The position numbers and the translations under genes were made by a program. The notes under the pieces are model-generated. The model did no database searches. It saw only the letters and a list, made by a program, of their open reading frames with translations, and had not been told where the DNA came from. Shown here piece after piece: positions 42,324 through 51,977 of a DNA stretch of 64,000 nucleotides. The DNA comes from JAFMPW01 sp041743085 (GTDB lineage Bacteria > Bacteroidota > Bacteroidia > Flavobacteriales > Flavobacteriaceae). How positions within the stretch are numbered: position 1 is the stretch's first letter; each line of letters begins with the position of its first letter. The stretch spans positions 62,001 to 126,000 of the forward strand of contig JBGTNL010000033.1 of the NCBI GenBank assembly GCA_041743085.1, in the 5' to 3' direction.

Positions 42324-43649
42324 TTAGGATTCGTTCATCCAGTTGAGTCGGTCCATCTGATTGAAGGGCCATGGGGCCCCGTTATTTTCAATATTTCCCA
42401 TCATGCTGTTGAGTTCCGCAGGTGCTGCCGACTGTTCCATCACCAGATATTGGCGCATATCCATGATAATGGAGAGCGGATCAATACTTATCGGGCATGC
42501 TTCTACACAGGCATTACAGGTAGTACAAGCCCAAAGTTCCTCCCGGGTGATGTAATCATCGAGCAATTGCTTCCCATCCTCCACAAAAACGCCATTATTG
42601 GTTTCCATATTTTTCCCGACTTCCTCTAATCGGTCCCTGGTATCCATCATAATTTTCCTGGGGGATAATTTTTTTCCGGTCTGATTCGCCGGACACTCAT
42701 TAGTGCAACGGCCACATTCTGTACAGGTATATGCATTAAGGAGTTGTATCCTGTCGAGATCCATTACATCGGATGCCCCAAACTTTTCAGGTGGAGGCGC
42801 ATCCTCCGCCGGCGCTGCGAAGGGATCAGCGGACGGGTCCATCATTAACTTAACCTCCTTCGTAACGGACTCCAGGTTTTCAAACTGACCTTTTGGGTTT
42901 AAATTACCGTAATAGGTATTGGGAAAAGCCAATAAAATATGTAGATGCTTGGAGTAGTAAAGGTAATTCAGAAAGAAAAGAATCCCAAGGATGTGCAGCC
43001 ACCAGGCGCTCCGTTCTATTAAAATGAGTGTGCTTATAGACATTCCCTCAAAAACAGGAGCCAGGAATTGACTAACAGGAAAAAAACCTGCCTTCGTATA
43101 ATTGGCGGCATCTAATTGCTGTAACTGGTAGTCCGCCCCGTTCATCGTAAGGAACAAAATCATAAGTGCCAGCTCAATATACAGGATGAGATTAGCGTCT
43201 TTTTTAGGCCAGCCTTTCATTTCCGGTTTTATGAATCGGTGAAGCCTAATAATATTCCTGCGCAGCCAAAAAATCACAACTGCCACAATTACCAGTAGCC
43301 CAAGGATCTCAAAAGAACCTATTAAAAGATCATACGCAACTCCCATGGGCGAGAATATACGATGAGTGCCAAGCAAACCATCGATTATGATCTCCAGCAC
43401 TTCAATATTGATAACGATAAAACCGAGATAAACGATGATATGAAGAATACCTGCAATGGGCCTGACGACCATTTTAGTCTGCCCTAAAGCAATTCTTGCC
43501 ATATTTTTCCATCTCCTTGGCCGGTTGTCCGAAAGATCTGCAGCTTTACCCAGTTTGATGCGTTTAGTAAGCCGTTTTATATTTCGTATAAAAAAACCGA
43601 TACCGAAAACCAGAACCAATGCAAACAGGATATTGGGAAGGTATTCCAT
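42324..43649 (-). CDS. Membrane-bound ferredoxin-domain Fe-S oxidoreductase
   Basis: 441 residues. The N-terminal half has about six membrane helices (residues 2-24, 70-95, 115-135, 160-180, 205-225, 228-245). The cytoplasmic tail has two [4Fe-4S] sites, CTECGRCTNECP and CTTCNACVEACPISIDP. This is a HdrE/NarI-like cytochrome-b-type or DUF3390-like carrier; His residues in the helices could bind heme but this is not proven. With the CCG subunit next to it, it probably passes electrons between a soluble donor and the membrane quinone pool. It abuts the MCE gene with no gap. Confidence 0.85.
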   Translation of the reverse strand: MEYLPNILFALVLVFGIGFFIRNIKRLTKRIKLGKAADLSDNRPRRWKNMARIALGQTKMVVRPIAGILHIIVYLGFIVINIEVLEIIIDGLLGTHRIFSPMGVAYDLLIGSFEILGLLVIVAVVIFWLRRNIIRLHRFIKPEMKGWPKKDANLILYIELALMILFLTMNGADYQLQQLDAANYTKAGFFPVSQFLAPVFEGMSISTLILIERSAWWLHILGILFFLNYLYYSKHLHILLAFPNTYYGNLNPKGQFENLESVTKEVKLMMDPSADPFAAPAEDAPPPEKFGASDVMDLDRIQLLNAYTCTECGRCTNECPANQTGKKLSPRKIMMDTRDRLEEVGKNMETNNGVFVEDGKQLLDDYITREELWACTTCNACVEACPISIDPLSIIMDMRQYLVMEQSAAPAELNSMMGNIENNGAPWPFNQMDRLNWMNES

Positions 43650-44618
43650 TTATTGTTCTTCCAATTTTTCTGCCGGATCATCATCGGGAAGGGTATAATC
43701 TTTCTGCCTCTTACCAAAAACAGAAACATTCACATAACGCTTGGGGTTTAGCCGGAAATCCTGAAGTAGAAGATCCAATTCCCGCGAAGCATTTGACAAA
43801 TTACCATACAATTCTTCATCCTTCATCAATTTGCCCAAAGTACCTTCCCCATTTTCCATTTTTGCCAAAAGTACATCTAGATTAGAAAGCGTAGATTCCA
43901 GGCTGGTTATTGTTTTTGTAAGTCCAACCTTAGAAATAGAATCTGAAAACTTGGAGAAATTATCTGTAATAACATTGATATTATGGATGGAACTATCCAA
44001 TTGATTTTTATTGTTCTCGAGCAGGGAATTTAAGGTATTGGCACTTTTCTGAAAACTATTCACCATGGTGTTAAGTCCTCTTATACTTTCCCGCAGATTC
44101 TGCTTGGTATTGTCGTCCAATATCTGATTAATATTTATAAGGACAGAATCCGCATTGGAAACTGCTCCTTCTACTTTTGATTGCAAAGGGGTTAGTCTTT
44201 GCTGTACCAACTCGGTCAGCCCCGGTCTGGTGTCTGTTTGCAGCGTGTCGCCCGACTTTGCCATCGGACCCCCATCAAAAACAGGTTTTATCTGAATCCC
44301 CTTACCCCCTATAATTCCTGTGTCGTACAGCTCTGCCTTACTATTTTTAGAAAAGTCAAAACTATTATCCACGGAAAATGTAACCACTAAATTGCCAGTC
44401 TCGTCCCTGAACCTTATATCATTGACATTCCCCACTGCCAGGCCATTGATAGACACCTGCGTGCCCGGTTGAAGTCCCCCGACTTGCTCGTAGACTGCAT
44501 AAAATGTCTTGCTATTATCAAATATGGGAGTTGATTTCAGAAAGCTGAATCCCAGAATAAATAGAAAGATGCCGCCAATAACTATAATTCCTGTTTTAAT
44601 TTCCCTGGATAGTTTCAA
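43650..44618 (-). CDS. MlaD-like MCE-domain protein
   Basis: 322 residues. One N-terminal membrane helix (IKTGIIVIGGIFLFILGFSFL, at about 6-26, length as a motif), an MCE domain at about 38-115 (YAVYEQVGGLQPGTQVSINGLAVG) and a long helical tail (about 140-300). It belongs to retrograde phospholipid-transport systems, though Mla partners are not next to it. The start codon is TTG at 44618 giving MKLSREIKTG, the usual family start; no ATG is nearby. It abuts the Fe-S gene on the 3' side and follows the amidase gene. Confidence 0.87.
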   Translation of the reverse strand: MKLSREIKTGIIVIGGIFLFILGFSFLKSTPIFDNSKTFYAVYEQVGGLQPGTQVSINGLAVGNVNDIRFRDETGNLVVTFSVDNSFDFSKNSKAELYDTGIIGGKGIQIKPVFDGGPMAKSGDTLQTDTRPGLTELVQQRLTPLQSKVEGAVSNADSVLININQILDDNTKQNLRESIRGLNTMVNSFQKSANTLNSLLENNKNQLDSSIHNINVITDNFSKFSDSISKVGLTKTITSLESTLSNLDVLLAKMENGEGTLGKLMKDEELYGNLSNASRELDLLLQDFRLNPKRYVNVSVFGKRQKDYTLPDDDPAEKLEEQ

Positions 44619-44674
44619 AAGGCTGATTTTTGGGTTTCAAACAAAATTAGAAATAATTTTTAGAAGACCGGCCA

Positions 44675-46108
44675 TTATTCGGAAAGGTATTTTAAAGCCT
44701 CGGGAACGGGAATGCGTTCCCCGTCTTTGTAGGCGACAATATAGGCAGTTTTATATCCTTTAACTGCCGCATTGGACTGAAGCAGTTCGGCCTCAGCAAA
44801 GGAATTGGTGTCCCCATAGAGATATCTGAATAAATTCTGGTAAGGCTCCTTTGAAAGTCGGCCTAATCCTTTAAAATCCTCCGCCCGCAGGGGCCTATCC
44901 TTAGCGCTGGCAAGTAGCTGAACTTTAAATGTAATAGTCGCCGTGTGCTTTTTCTCCGGCACCGGCGGGGCCTTCACAATTTCTTCAGTATTCATTTCCG
45001 GTTTCTTTACAGCCGGTTTTTCAGCAATTTCTTTGGTATTCCCCTCAATAGCTGTGGGTATTTCAGAAGTGAGCCCGGGGGATGTATCGTCAGCAGCAGG
45101 CTGCTCCAATACGATCCGCGGCTTTTTTATTTCCTTTTCTACAGCAGCAACCTCCTTCATCTGTGAAGGTTCCTGGGCGGGTTTCTCTTCAGTTTTTTGA
45201 ACGGTTTCCACGGCAACCTCCTTAACTTCTCCCTTGGCAAGGTTATCTGTCGTTGGCTGGGTAACAGCTGGTTCATGGCTATCAGTTACAGCAGCAATCT
45301 CTGATGCTCCCGTCGCCTCAGAAACCGAAACCCTTACATTTTCCCTATAGGTTGCTATGGCATCGGCAATAGCCCCACCCATTTCTGCCTGCCCTTTTTT
45401 AGAGTTCAGATATCCTCCTTCGGGCTTATGGGTTAAAAAGCCCGTTTCTACCAATACACTGGGCATGAAGGTCTGATGCAAAACTATAAATCCGGCCTGC
45501 TTAACTTTCCGGTCATTCCTTTTAAGTTTGGTGGAAAAATTGTCCTGCATCATTTTGGCCAGCATAATGCTCTGATCCAGGAACTCCTCCTGCATTATGG
45601 TTAAACCAATAACAGACTCGGGGGAGTTTATATCATATTTGGCGTAACGGGACTCATAGTTATCCTCGAGGTAGATCACCGAGTTTTCCTTTTTTGCAAT
45701 CTCAAAATTTTGTTCGTTTGCATGGAGGCCGAGTACAAAAGTACCAGCGCCATGGGCATCTGAGCTATGCGAATCACAATGTACCGATACGAAAAGATCC
45801 GCATTTGCCTTATTTGCTATCTCACCCCGCACATAAAGGTCTACGAAGGTATCGTCCTTTCTGGTGTAAATTACCTTAATATCCGGATGTTCACTCAATG
45901 CCTCCCCTACTTTTAAGACGATATTGAGCGCTATGTTTTTTTCAAGGTATCCGTTGCCCAGATTTCCGGGATCATGACCTCCGTGGCCGGCGTCCAGCAC
46001 TACGACAAATTCCCTGTTATATTTTACGGGAATAGCCGCTTTGTCAAAAGAGGGGAACAAGCCTGTTAAAAGGACAAAAAGAAATATTGGATACCGATTA
46101 ATTTGCAT
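44675..46108 (-). CDS. N-acetylmuramoyl-L-alanine amidase with SPOR-like end
   Basis: 477 residues. The signal peptide is about 1-25. The Amidase_3 catalytic domain at about 33-245 has zinc ligands and the catalytic Glu in VVLDAGHGGHDPG, YLEKNIALNI, SVHCDSHSS and VETGFLTH. A Pro/Glu/Lys-rich linker of about 100 residues follows, then a C-terminal region with TITFKVQLLASAKD typical of SPOR-like end domains. It cleaves the amide between MurNAc and the peptide and acts in cell-wall splitting. It is divergent from lptD and transcribed toward the MCE gene. Confidence 0.92.
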   Translation of the reverse strand: MQINRYPIFLFVLLTGLFPSFDKAAIPVKYNREFVVVLDAGHGGHDPGNLGNGYLEKNIALNIVLKVGEALSEHPDIKVIYTRKDDTFVDLYVRGEIANKANADLFVSVHCDSHSSDAHGAGTFVLGLHANEQNFEIAKKENSVIYLEDNYESRYAKYDINSPESVIGLTIMQEEFLDQSIMLAKMMQDNFSTKLKRNDRKVKQAGFIVLHQTFMPSVLVETGFLTHKPEGGYLNSKKGQAEMGGAIADAIATYRENVRVSVSEATGASEIAAVTDSHEPAVTQPTTDNLAKGEVKEVAVETVQKTEEKPAQEPSQMKEVAAVEKEIKKPRIVLEQPAADDTSPGLTSEIPTAIEGNTKEIAEKPAVKKPEMNTEEIVKAPPVPEKKHTATITFKVQLLASAKDRPLRAEDFKGLGRLSKEPYQNLFRYLYGDTNSFAEAELLQSNAAVKGYKTAYIVAYKDGERIPVPEALKYLSE

Positions 46109-46240
46109 GTCAGATGGTGCCTTTCAGGGCGTTTGCTATGGTTAAATTTATGGTAATGCGCTGTAAGCGGAACAAAAAATATATGTAAGTTTGATTTCCA
46201 AATACCGAGCCAAATCGTTACAAAAATAGGATTAATAGCA

Positions 46241-48946
46241 TTGCGAGCAAACAAACATCCTCTACTTTTACTGTGGCTGCTCCTATTTGGCACCGTTTCA
46301 CTGCTTGCCCAGGAAGATAAAATTGAACCGCTTCCGATTGCCGCCATCAGGGATACTATAACCGCCCCACTTTTTCCGCCACCCGTAGTTCAGGACACTG
46401 TTAAAACAGATTCTACACGGACCGACTCGCTTAATGGAAAACAGCCACTACTCGCCGCCAAAATAAAATACAAGGCCAAAGATTACGTAAAATTGAGCCA
46501 GAAAGAACAAAGAATATACCTGTACAACGAGGCTGAGATCTATTATCAGGATACGGAGCTAAAGGCCGGTATTATTATTATGGACTACACTAAAAATGAG
46601 GTATATGCAGGCAGAATTAAGGATTCCCTGGGCAATTATACGCAACACCCCTATTTTAAGCAGGGCGATAACGTGGTCATCCCCGATTCTATTCGCTTTA
46701 ATTTTGATACTGAAAAAGCGCTCATCTGGAACTCCCGCTCCGAACAGCAGGCAGGGCTCGGGCAGTTGGGTAGTGATGTTATGAAGGTGTACGCAGAAAT
46801 TACCAAAAAAGAGAACGACTCGGTTTATTTTTTAAGTGAGGGAAAGCTTACCACTTCCAAGGATACCATTGATCCCGATTACTACATAAGGGTCCGAAAG
46901 GCCAAATTTGTTCCTAAAAAAAAGGTTATTGCGGGCTTTAGCAACCTGTATATTGTGGACGTTCCCACACCTATAGCCCTACCATTTGCGTATTTCCCGT
47001 TAACCGTAGGCCGCACGGCAGGTATTATGATGCCAACTTTTGGCAACGACCCCAATCGCGGTTATTTTTTACAGGGAGGAGGGTACTATCTCCCCATCAA
47101 TGAATATGTGGACCTCACCCTTACGGGCGACCTGTATACCAACGGCAGCTATGGGTTTAGAGCACAATCGGTTTATGCAAAACGCTATAGGTTCCGTGGG
47201 AATTTTAATTTCAGATTCGAAAATCAGGTAACGAGCCAAAAAGGTTTTGACGATTACAGCAGGGGGACTATTTACAATATTCAGATTTCCCATTCCCAGG
47301 ATGCCAAGGCAAATCCTTATTCAAGACTTTCGGCTTCTGTAAACCTGGGGAGCAGTCAATATTACAGAAACTCGCTCTTACAGCAGAATCTACCCAATAC
47401 CCAGGTCAATAATTTATCCTCTTCCATATCCTATTCCAAGACTTTTCCCGCCTACCCTTCAGTGAATATGAGCCTTACCGCCACGCACAACCAGAATACC
47501 AATACCAATGTGGTGGATGTAACACTGCCCACCTTGCAGGCCAGCATGGAACGAATATTTCCTTTTGCCAAACGCGATGGCATTAAGAAGGGAGCACTTC
47601 AAAATATTAATTTTCAGTATGACGTGAATGCCAGAAATAGCATTCGGACCAATGATGAGAACTTTCTTACCGCAAGAATGTTTGATGACGCAAAGGTTGG
47701 TGCCAGGCACCGTATCCCCATAGGAACTAATTTGAAGGTAGCCAAGCATTTCAGTATCAGTCTTGGTGGCTCGTACGAAGATGTGTGGACCCTCCAGACC
47801 TTCAACCAGCGGTTTGACCCTGATACACAAAAAGTAATTACCGATACCATAAGCGGCTTTGACCGTTTTAACCAATACAGTTTCAGCGCTAGTTTGGGTA
47901 CCACCGTCTATGGGACCTTTAGTTTGGGCGAGGATAAGAAAATTCAGGCTATCCGCCATGTGGTGCGCCCTTCCATAAGTTACGGCTATGCACCTTCTTT
48001 TGAACAGTATTATGATGAATATCTGAACGAAACCACCGGAGAGATGGTACAATTCAGCAGATTTCAGAACACGTTGTACGGAGCACCCAGGCTGGGTAAG
48101 TCCAATTCCCTGAGCTTTTCGCTGGCCAATACCCTGGAGGCCAAGGTCAGGGATAAGGATTCCACGGCTACGGAGCCAAAAAAAATAACGCTCCTTAACA
48201 GCCTGAATTTCTCCAGCGGATATAATTTTGAGGCGGACTCCCTGAAAATAAACCCTGTTAACATTACCGGCGGTACAAATATTCTCAACAATAAAATGGC
48301 GATAAATTTTGGCGCAAATCTCGATCCTTATGCCATAGATAATAACGGAACACGCATCAATACCTTTAATATCAATAATGGGGGAAGCCTGTTCCGCCTA
48401 ACTTCGGCCAGGGCCAATATCAGTTACTCCATAAGCAGTAAGGATTTCGAGGACCGGGAAACGGAAATTGAAGAGGATAATCCGTATGACGGGGATACCT
48501 ATGTGGCCAACAGTGGTGGAAGGGATGACGACCTGTTCGGAAGAGCAAATGATTTTAATCAGGGCGCGTTTGACGACCGCGATGAGGAAGACGTGGAAAA
48601 CCCCGTCTATGGCACTAAAATTCCATGGGACCTGCGGCTGCAGTACGCCATTGGTTATAGCAATAGCAACAGGCAGAATGAGTTCAGCAATCACTCCTTG
48701 ATGTTTTCGGGCAATGTAAGCCTTTCCCCAAGATGGAATGTAGGGGTATCTTCCGGTTATGATGTTAAGCGAAAAGGCTTTACTATAACACAATTGCGAT
48801 TTGAACGCGATTTAAAAAGCTTTAAAATGAATTTCAGCTGGACACCCTTTGGCACCTATGAACGATGGAACTTCTTTATTGGCATAAAGAGTTCCATCCT
48901 CGAAGATCTGAAATGGGAAAACAGGAGTCAGCCTCCAAGAAGGTAA
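46241..48946 (+). CDS. lptD: LptD-like lipopolysaccharide assembly protein
   Basis: 901 residues. The signal peptide is about 1-24 (LLWLLLFGTVSLLAQ). An OstA-like beta-jellyroll (about 60-260) is followed by a long outer-membrane barrel with many aromatic strands, e.g. YFLQGGGYYLPINEYVDLTLTG (split) and GFRAQSVYAKRYRFRGNFN. It would insert LPS into the outer leaflet together with LptE. The start codon is TTG at 46241; upstream in-frame codons include no ATG. Next to it are amidase, MCE and Fe-S genes, a common Flavobacteria neighbourhood. Repeat copy B begins three bases after its stop. Confidence 0.85.
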   Translation: MRANKHPLLLLWLLLFGTVSLLAQEDKIEPLPIAAIRDTITAPLFPPPVVQDTVKTDSTRTDSLNGKQPLLAAKIKYKAKDYVKLSQKEQRIYLYNEAEIYYQDTELKAGIIIMDYTKNEVYAGRIKDSLGNYTQHPYFKQGDNVVIPDSIRFNFDTEKALIWNSRSEQQAGLGQLGSDVMKVYAEITKKENDSVYFLSEGKLTTSKDTIDPDYYIRVRKAKFVPKKKVIAGFSNLYIVDVPTPIALPFAYFPLTVGRTAGIMMPTFGNDPNRGYFLQGGGYYLPINEYVDLTLTGDLYTNGSYGFRAQSVYAKRYRFRGNFNFRFENQVTSQKGFDDYSRGTIYNIQISHSQDAKANPYSRLSASVNLGSSQYYRNSLLQQNLPNTQVNNLSSSISYSKTFPAYPSVNMSLTATHNQNTNTNVVDVTLPTLQASMERIFPFAKRDGIKKGALQNINFQYDVNARNSIRTNDENFLTARMFDDAKVGARHRIPIGTNLKVAKHFSISLGGSYEDVWTLQTFNQRFDPDTQKVITDTISGFDRFNQYSFSASLGTTVYGTFSLGEDKKIQAIRHVVRPSISYGYAPSFEQYYDEYLNETTGEMVQFSRFQNTLYGAPRLGKSNSLSFSLANTLEAKVRDKDSTATEPKKITLLNSLNFSSGYNFEADSLKINPVNITGGTNILNNKMAINFGANLDPYAIDNNGTRINTFNINNGGSLFRLTSARANISYSISSKDFEDRETEIEEDNPYDGDTYVANSGGRDDDLFGRANDFNQGAFDDRDEEDVENPVYGTKIPWDLRLQYAIGYSNSNRQNEFSNHSLMFSGNVSLSPRWNVGVSSGYDVKRKGFTITQLRFERDLKSFKMNFSWTPFGTYERWNFFIGIKSSILEDLKWENRSQPPRR

Positions 48947-48948
48947 AG

Positions 48949-49110
48949 TAAATGGCATTAAACCCCAGGGCAAGCCCTGGACCCAATAGAAGGAATCGAC
49001 CCAAGGGTCGAGGTATTAAACCTAGACCCCGCTGAAAAAGCGGGGTTAGTGAAACCCCATTTTAACCGCTCCCGCTAAAAAGCGAGATTGTTAAAATGGG
49101 GTTTCACTAA
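48949..49110. repeat. Composite hairpin repeat, copy B, with 21-bp inverted repeat
   Basis: 162 bp nearly identical to 13411-13574. The same four short hairpins are present. In addition a perfect 21-bp inverted repeat frames the last hairpin: arm 49046-49066 and arm 49090-49110, with 23 bases between. It starts three bases after the lptD stop. The rest of the gap to 49375 contains no recognisable gene. Confidence 0.88.
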
Positions 49111-49375
49111 ATAATTGCTACATTTAGACCTTAGCGGTCAGGATTTGATCCCCATTGGTTAATGGGGTAAGAAACCGTCTCTAAAGGGTAAACCAGAAGT
49201 TTAAAATTAAGGCACAAACTGTGAGATAAGAACTAAACAGGCTTGACAATCCATGGATTCTGATTTTGTTCATGGTTAATATTATGGTTTTACCACTATT
49301 AACGTTAAAAATCAATAGCTCATTAATCATAATGCAATAACTACACTCATAAACCCTACTGAAGAACATAGCGCC

Positions 49376-50173
49376 CTGAAAGTAAAAGACCTCAAAATAG
49401 GGTATACCGTCAAAAAAAAGGACATTCCTATAGCCAAAAACCTCACTTTCTCCATATTTAAGGGCGAATTGGCCGCTATTGTAGGGGTCAATGGTATTGG
49501 TAAAAGTACCTTGTTGCGGACTTTAGGATCGGTTCAACCGAAACTTTCCGGAACCATTCTTATCAATGGGAAGCCGCTCGAAAGTTATCGCCAAAACGAA
49601 TTGGCCACTGAAGTGAGCATCGTACTTACGGAACCTATTGCCTCCAAAAATCTTACCGTCGGGGAACTGATCAGCCTTGGAAGACAACCCTATACCAACT
49701 GGATCGGTAATCTGGCTTCAGAAGACCTCAACGCAATACATAACGCCGTTAAAATGGTTTCGCTTGAAAATCTTCAGGCGAAAAAATGCTATGAGCTAAG
49801 CGACGGGCAACTTCAGAAAGTGATGATCGCCAGAGCCCTTGCCCAGGATACTACACTAATGCTTCTTGACGAACCCACTACGCACCTCGATCTATTCCAT
49901 AAAGTACAGATCCTAAAACTATTACAACATATAGCGCACGAAACAGGAAAGACCATACTCTATACCACCCACGAAATTGAACTCGCCATTCAATTATGCG
50001 ACAAGATCCTGATTTTGGATGATCATAAAAATCCTTTCGGCGGCCCCTGCGAACTTATTGAACGCAAATGTTTTGAAACCCTCTTTCCCGCAGACAGCAT
50101 TGCGTTCGATTCCGGTACGGGATCCTTCAGGATTTGCGGGGCACGTTCGGCCGGGCCGGACCAAAGAATTTGA
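49376..50173 (+). CDS. Iron-siderophore-type ABC transporter ATP-binding protein
   Basis: About 265 residues if started at the CTG at 49376 (LKVKDLKIGY). ABC ATPase of the FecE/FhuC sort: Walker A GVNGIGKST, signature LSDGQLQKVMIARAL, Walker B LMLLDEPTTHLD, H in TTHEIELA. The frame is open back to 49319, but no ATG, GTG or TTG occurs before the homologous N-terminus; ATT 49322 and CTG 49376 are candidates. A TTG at 49469 would cut off strands before Walker A. No permease or binding protein is nearby. The protein should power iron-complex uptake only with an unlinked permease. Confidence 0.72.
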   Translation: MKVKDLKIGYTVKKKDIPIAKNLTFSIFKGELAAIVGVNGIGKSTLLRTLGSVQPKLSGTILINGKPLESYRQNELATEVSIVLTEPIASKNLTVGELISLGRQPYTNWIGNLASEDLNAIHNAVKMVSLENLQAKKCYELSDGQLQKVMIARALAQDTTLMLLDEPTTHLDLFHKVQILKLLQHIAHETGKTILYTTHEIELAIQLCDKILILDDHKNPFGGPCELIERKCFETLFPADSIAFDSGTGSFRICGARSAGPDQRI

Positions 50174-50424
50174 AGTAGGAATAGAACTTTTCCAAATTTT
50201 TGGATAGATAATTCCGGATACTTTAGATTTAAGTCCAAACCGCTATCTTTACTAAATAAATGCTTACAGAACTAAATCACCGTGGATTGAAAACACATAG
50301 GTTTGCCATTATCACCAGGTTGTTTGTAATTTAACCCGGTAGCCGTTAAAATCAGAATGTTTAAAAAAAACTAAAGTCCTGTGCGACTAAAATCAGGCGG
50401 TATATCAACGTATTATCGAGACCA

Positions 50425-51768
50425 ATGAACGAATACCTCATCTATATTCTCCTGGCGATTGTTTTTCTCGTTATTGGCTATTTCGCAGGTATCTATATCC
50501 AGGGCCTCAAAACCAAATCGAGTCAAAGTGCCCTTGTGGAAAGAGAACAGCAATTGAGGAATAATCATGCCGTACTGAACGAACAATTGTCCCATTTAAC
50601 CAACGAAAAGAATGAACTGCGGCTGCAAAAGGAACAATTGGGCAACCAACTAACCCGCTACGAGGCCGAAATGGGGAACCTTCAGCAAAAGAACAGCGAA
50701 CAAAAAGAAGAGGTGGAAAAGCTCCAGGAAAAGTTTACCAAGGAATTTGAAAATCTCGCGAATAAGATCCTCGATGCAAAAAGTGTAAAGTTTACAGAGC
50801 AAAATCAAACCAATATTAGAAATATATTGAACCCCCTGCAGGACAAAATTCTATTGTTTGAAAAGAAGGTTGAAGAAAGCAGAAAAGAGAATTATGGCAT
50901 TCATCAGGCGTTAAAGGAACAACTCCTAAACCTGCAAAATCAGAACTTAAAAATTACTAAGGAAGCAGAAAACCTTACCAAAGCCCTGAAGGGCGACAGT
51001 AAAATGCAGGGGAATTGGGGCGAACTGGTCCTCGAACGGGTGTTGGAGAAATCGGGCCTTGAAAAAGATAGGGAGTACCTGGTACAACAGAGTTTTACCC
51101 GGGAAGATGGAACCCGGGTACTCCCGGATGTGATTATTAACCTTCCGGACGGCAAAAAAATGGTGGTGGATTCAAAAGTTTCCCTCACGGATTATGAGCG
51201 CTACATTAATGCGGAGGAAGAGTTGCGGGAAAAATTTTTAAGAGATCATATCAACTCCCTAAAAAAGCACGTTGATCAGTTATCGGCAAAAAAATATGAA
51301 GATCTTTATGAGATGGAAAGCCCGGATTTTGTCTTGATGTTCATCCCAATTGAAACCGCTTTTTCTATTGCCATAAACAGGGAAAACAATTTATACAATA
51401 AGGCTTTTGAAAAGAATATTGTGATCGTTACGCCTTCCACCCTTCTGGCTACGCTGCGCACCATAGATTCGATGTGGAACAATGAAAAACAACAGCGGAA
51501 TGCTATTGAGATCGCTCGACAGGCAGGTGCGCTGTACGATAAGTTTGAGGGATTTATAATCGATCTTACCAAGGTGGGTAAAAAGATGGACGAAGCCAAA
51601 TACGAATACCGAGGCGCTATGAATAAGCTAGTGGGGGGACGCGGCAACATTATCACAAGTATAGAAAAGCTTAAAAAAATGGGCGCTAAGGCAAAAAAGG
51701 CTATTCCCGCCTCCATCCTGAAGCGAGCCCGGGAAGATGATTTTGAAGAACCGAAGCTGGAGCGTTAA
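50425..51768 (+). CDS. rmuC: DNA recombination protein RmuC-like
   Basis: 447 residues. A short N-terminal membrane helix (about 4-26, IYILLAIVFLVIGYFAG), a long coiled coil (about 35-185) and the RmuC nuclease-like domain (about 190-420: GNWGELVLERVLEKSGL, LPDVIINLPDGKKMVVDSKVSL, FIPIETAF, and TPSTLLATLRTI). In E. coli RmuC limits inversions at short repeats. It is a single gene, 251 bp after the ABC gene; that gap shows nothing recognisable. Confidence 0.93.
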   Translation: MNEYLIYILLAIVFLVIGYFAGIYIQGLKTKSSQSALVEREQQLRNNHAVLNEQLSHLTNEKNELRLQKEQLGNQLTRYEAEMGNLQQKNSEQKEEVEKLQEKFTKEFENLANKILDAKSVKFTEQNQTNIRNILNPLQDKILLFEKKVEESRKENYGIHQALKEQLLNLQNQNLKITKEAENLTKALKGDSKMQGNWGELVLERVLEKSGLEKDREYLVQQSFTREDGTRVLPDVIINLPDGKKMVVDSKVSLTDYERYINAEEELREKFLRDHINSLKKHVDQLSAKKYEDLYEMESPDFVLMFIPIETAFSIAINRENNLYNKAFEKNIVIVTPSTLLATLRTIDSMWNNEKQQRNAIEIARQAGALYDKFEGFIIDLTKVGKKMDEAKYEYRGAMNKLVGGRGNIITSIEKLKKMGAKAKKAIPASILKRAREDDFEEPKLER

Positions 51769-51977
51769 GGAATGGGCAGTGAACAGTTAGCGGAAAACAA
51801 TGAAGCTGAACAGTTATTACAGGTTATTAGAACCTGGCGCTTACCGTTGAACTTGAATTTGAATTTATGAAAGCCCATAACCTACCAACGGCAGGCAGGT
51901 GGGCATTAATTAAAAAATGGCCAATACCAACCGATATAAATAAAACTAAATCAATAGGTTGTCGAAATTTTATTTAG

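Noticed and set aside
47459..48052. Long antisense frame inside lptD
   Set aside because: Low-complexity hydrophobic translation opposite a real barrel gene; no promoter or start signal.
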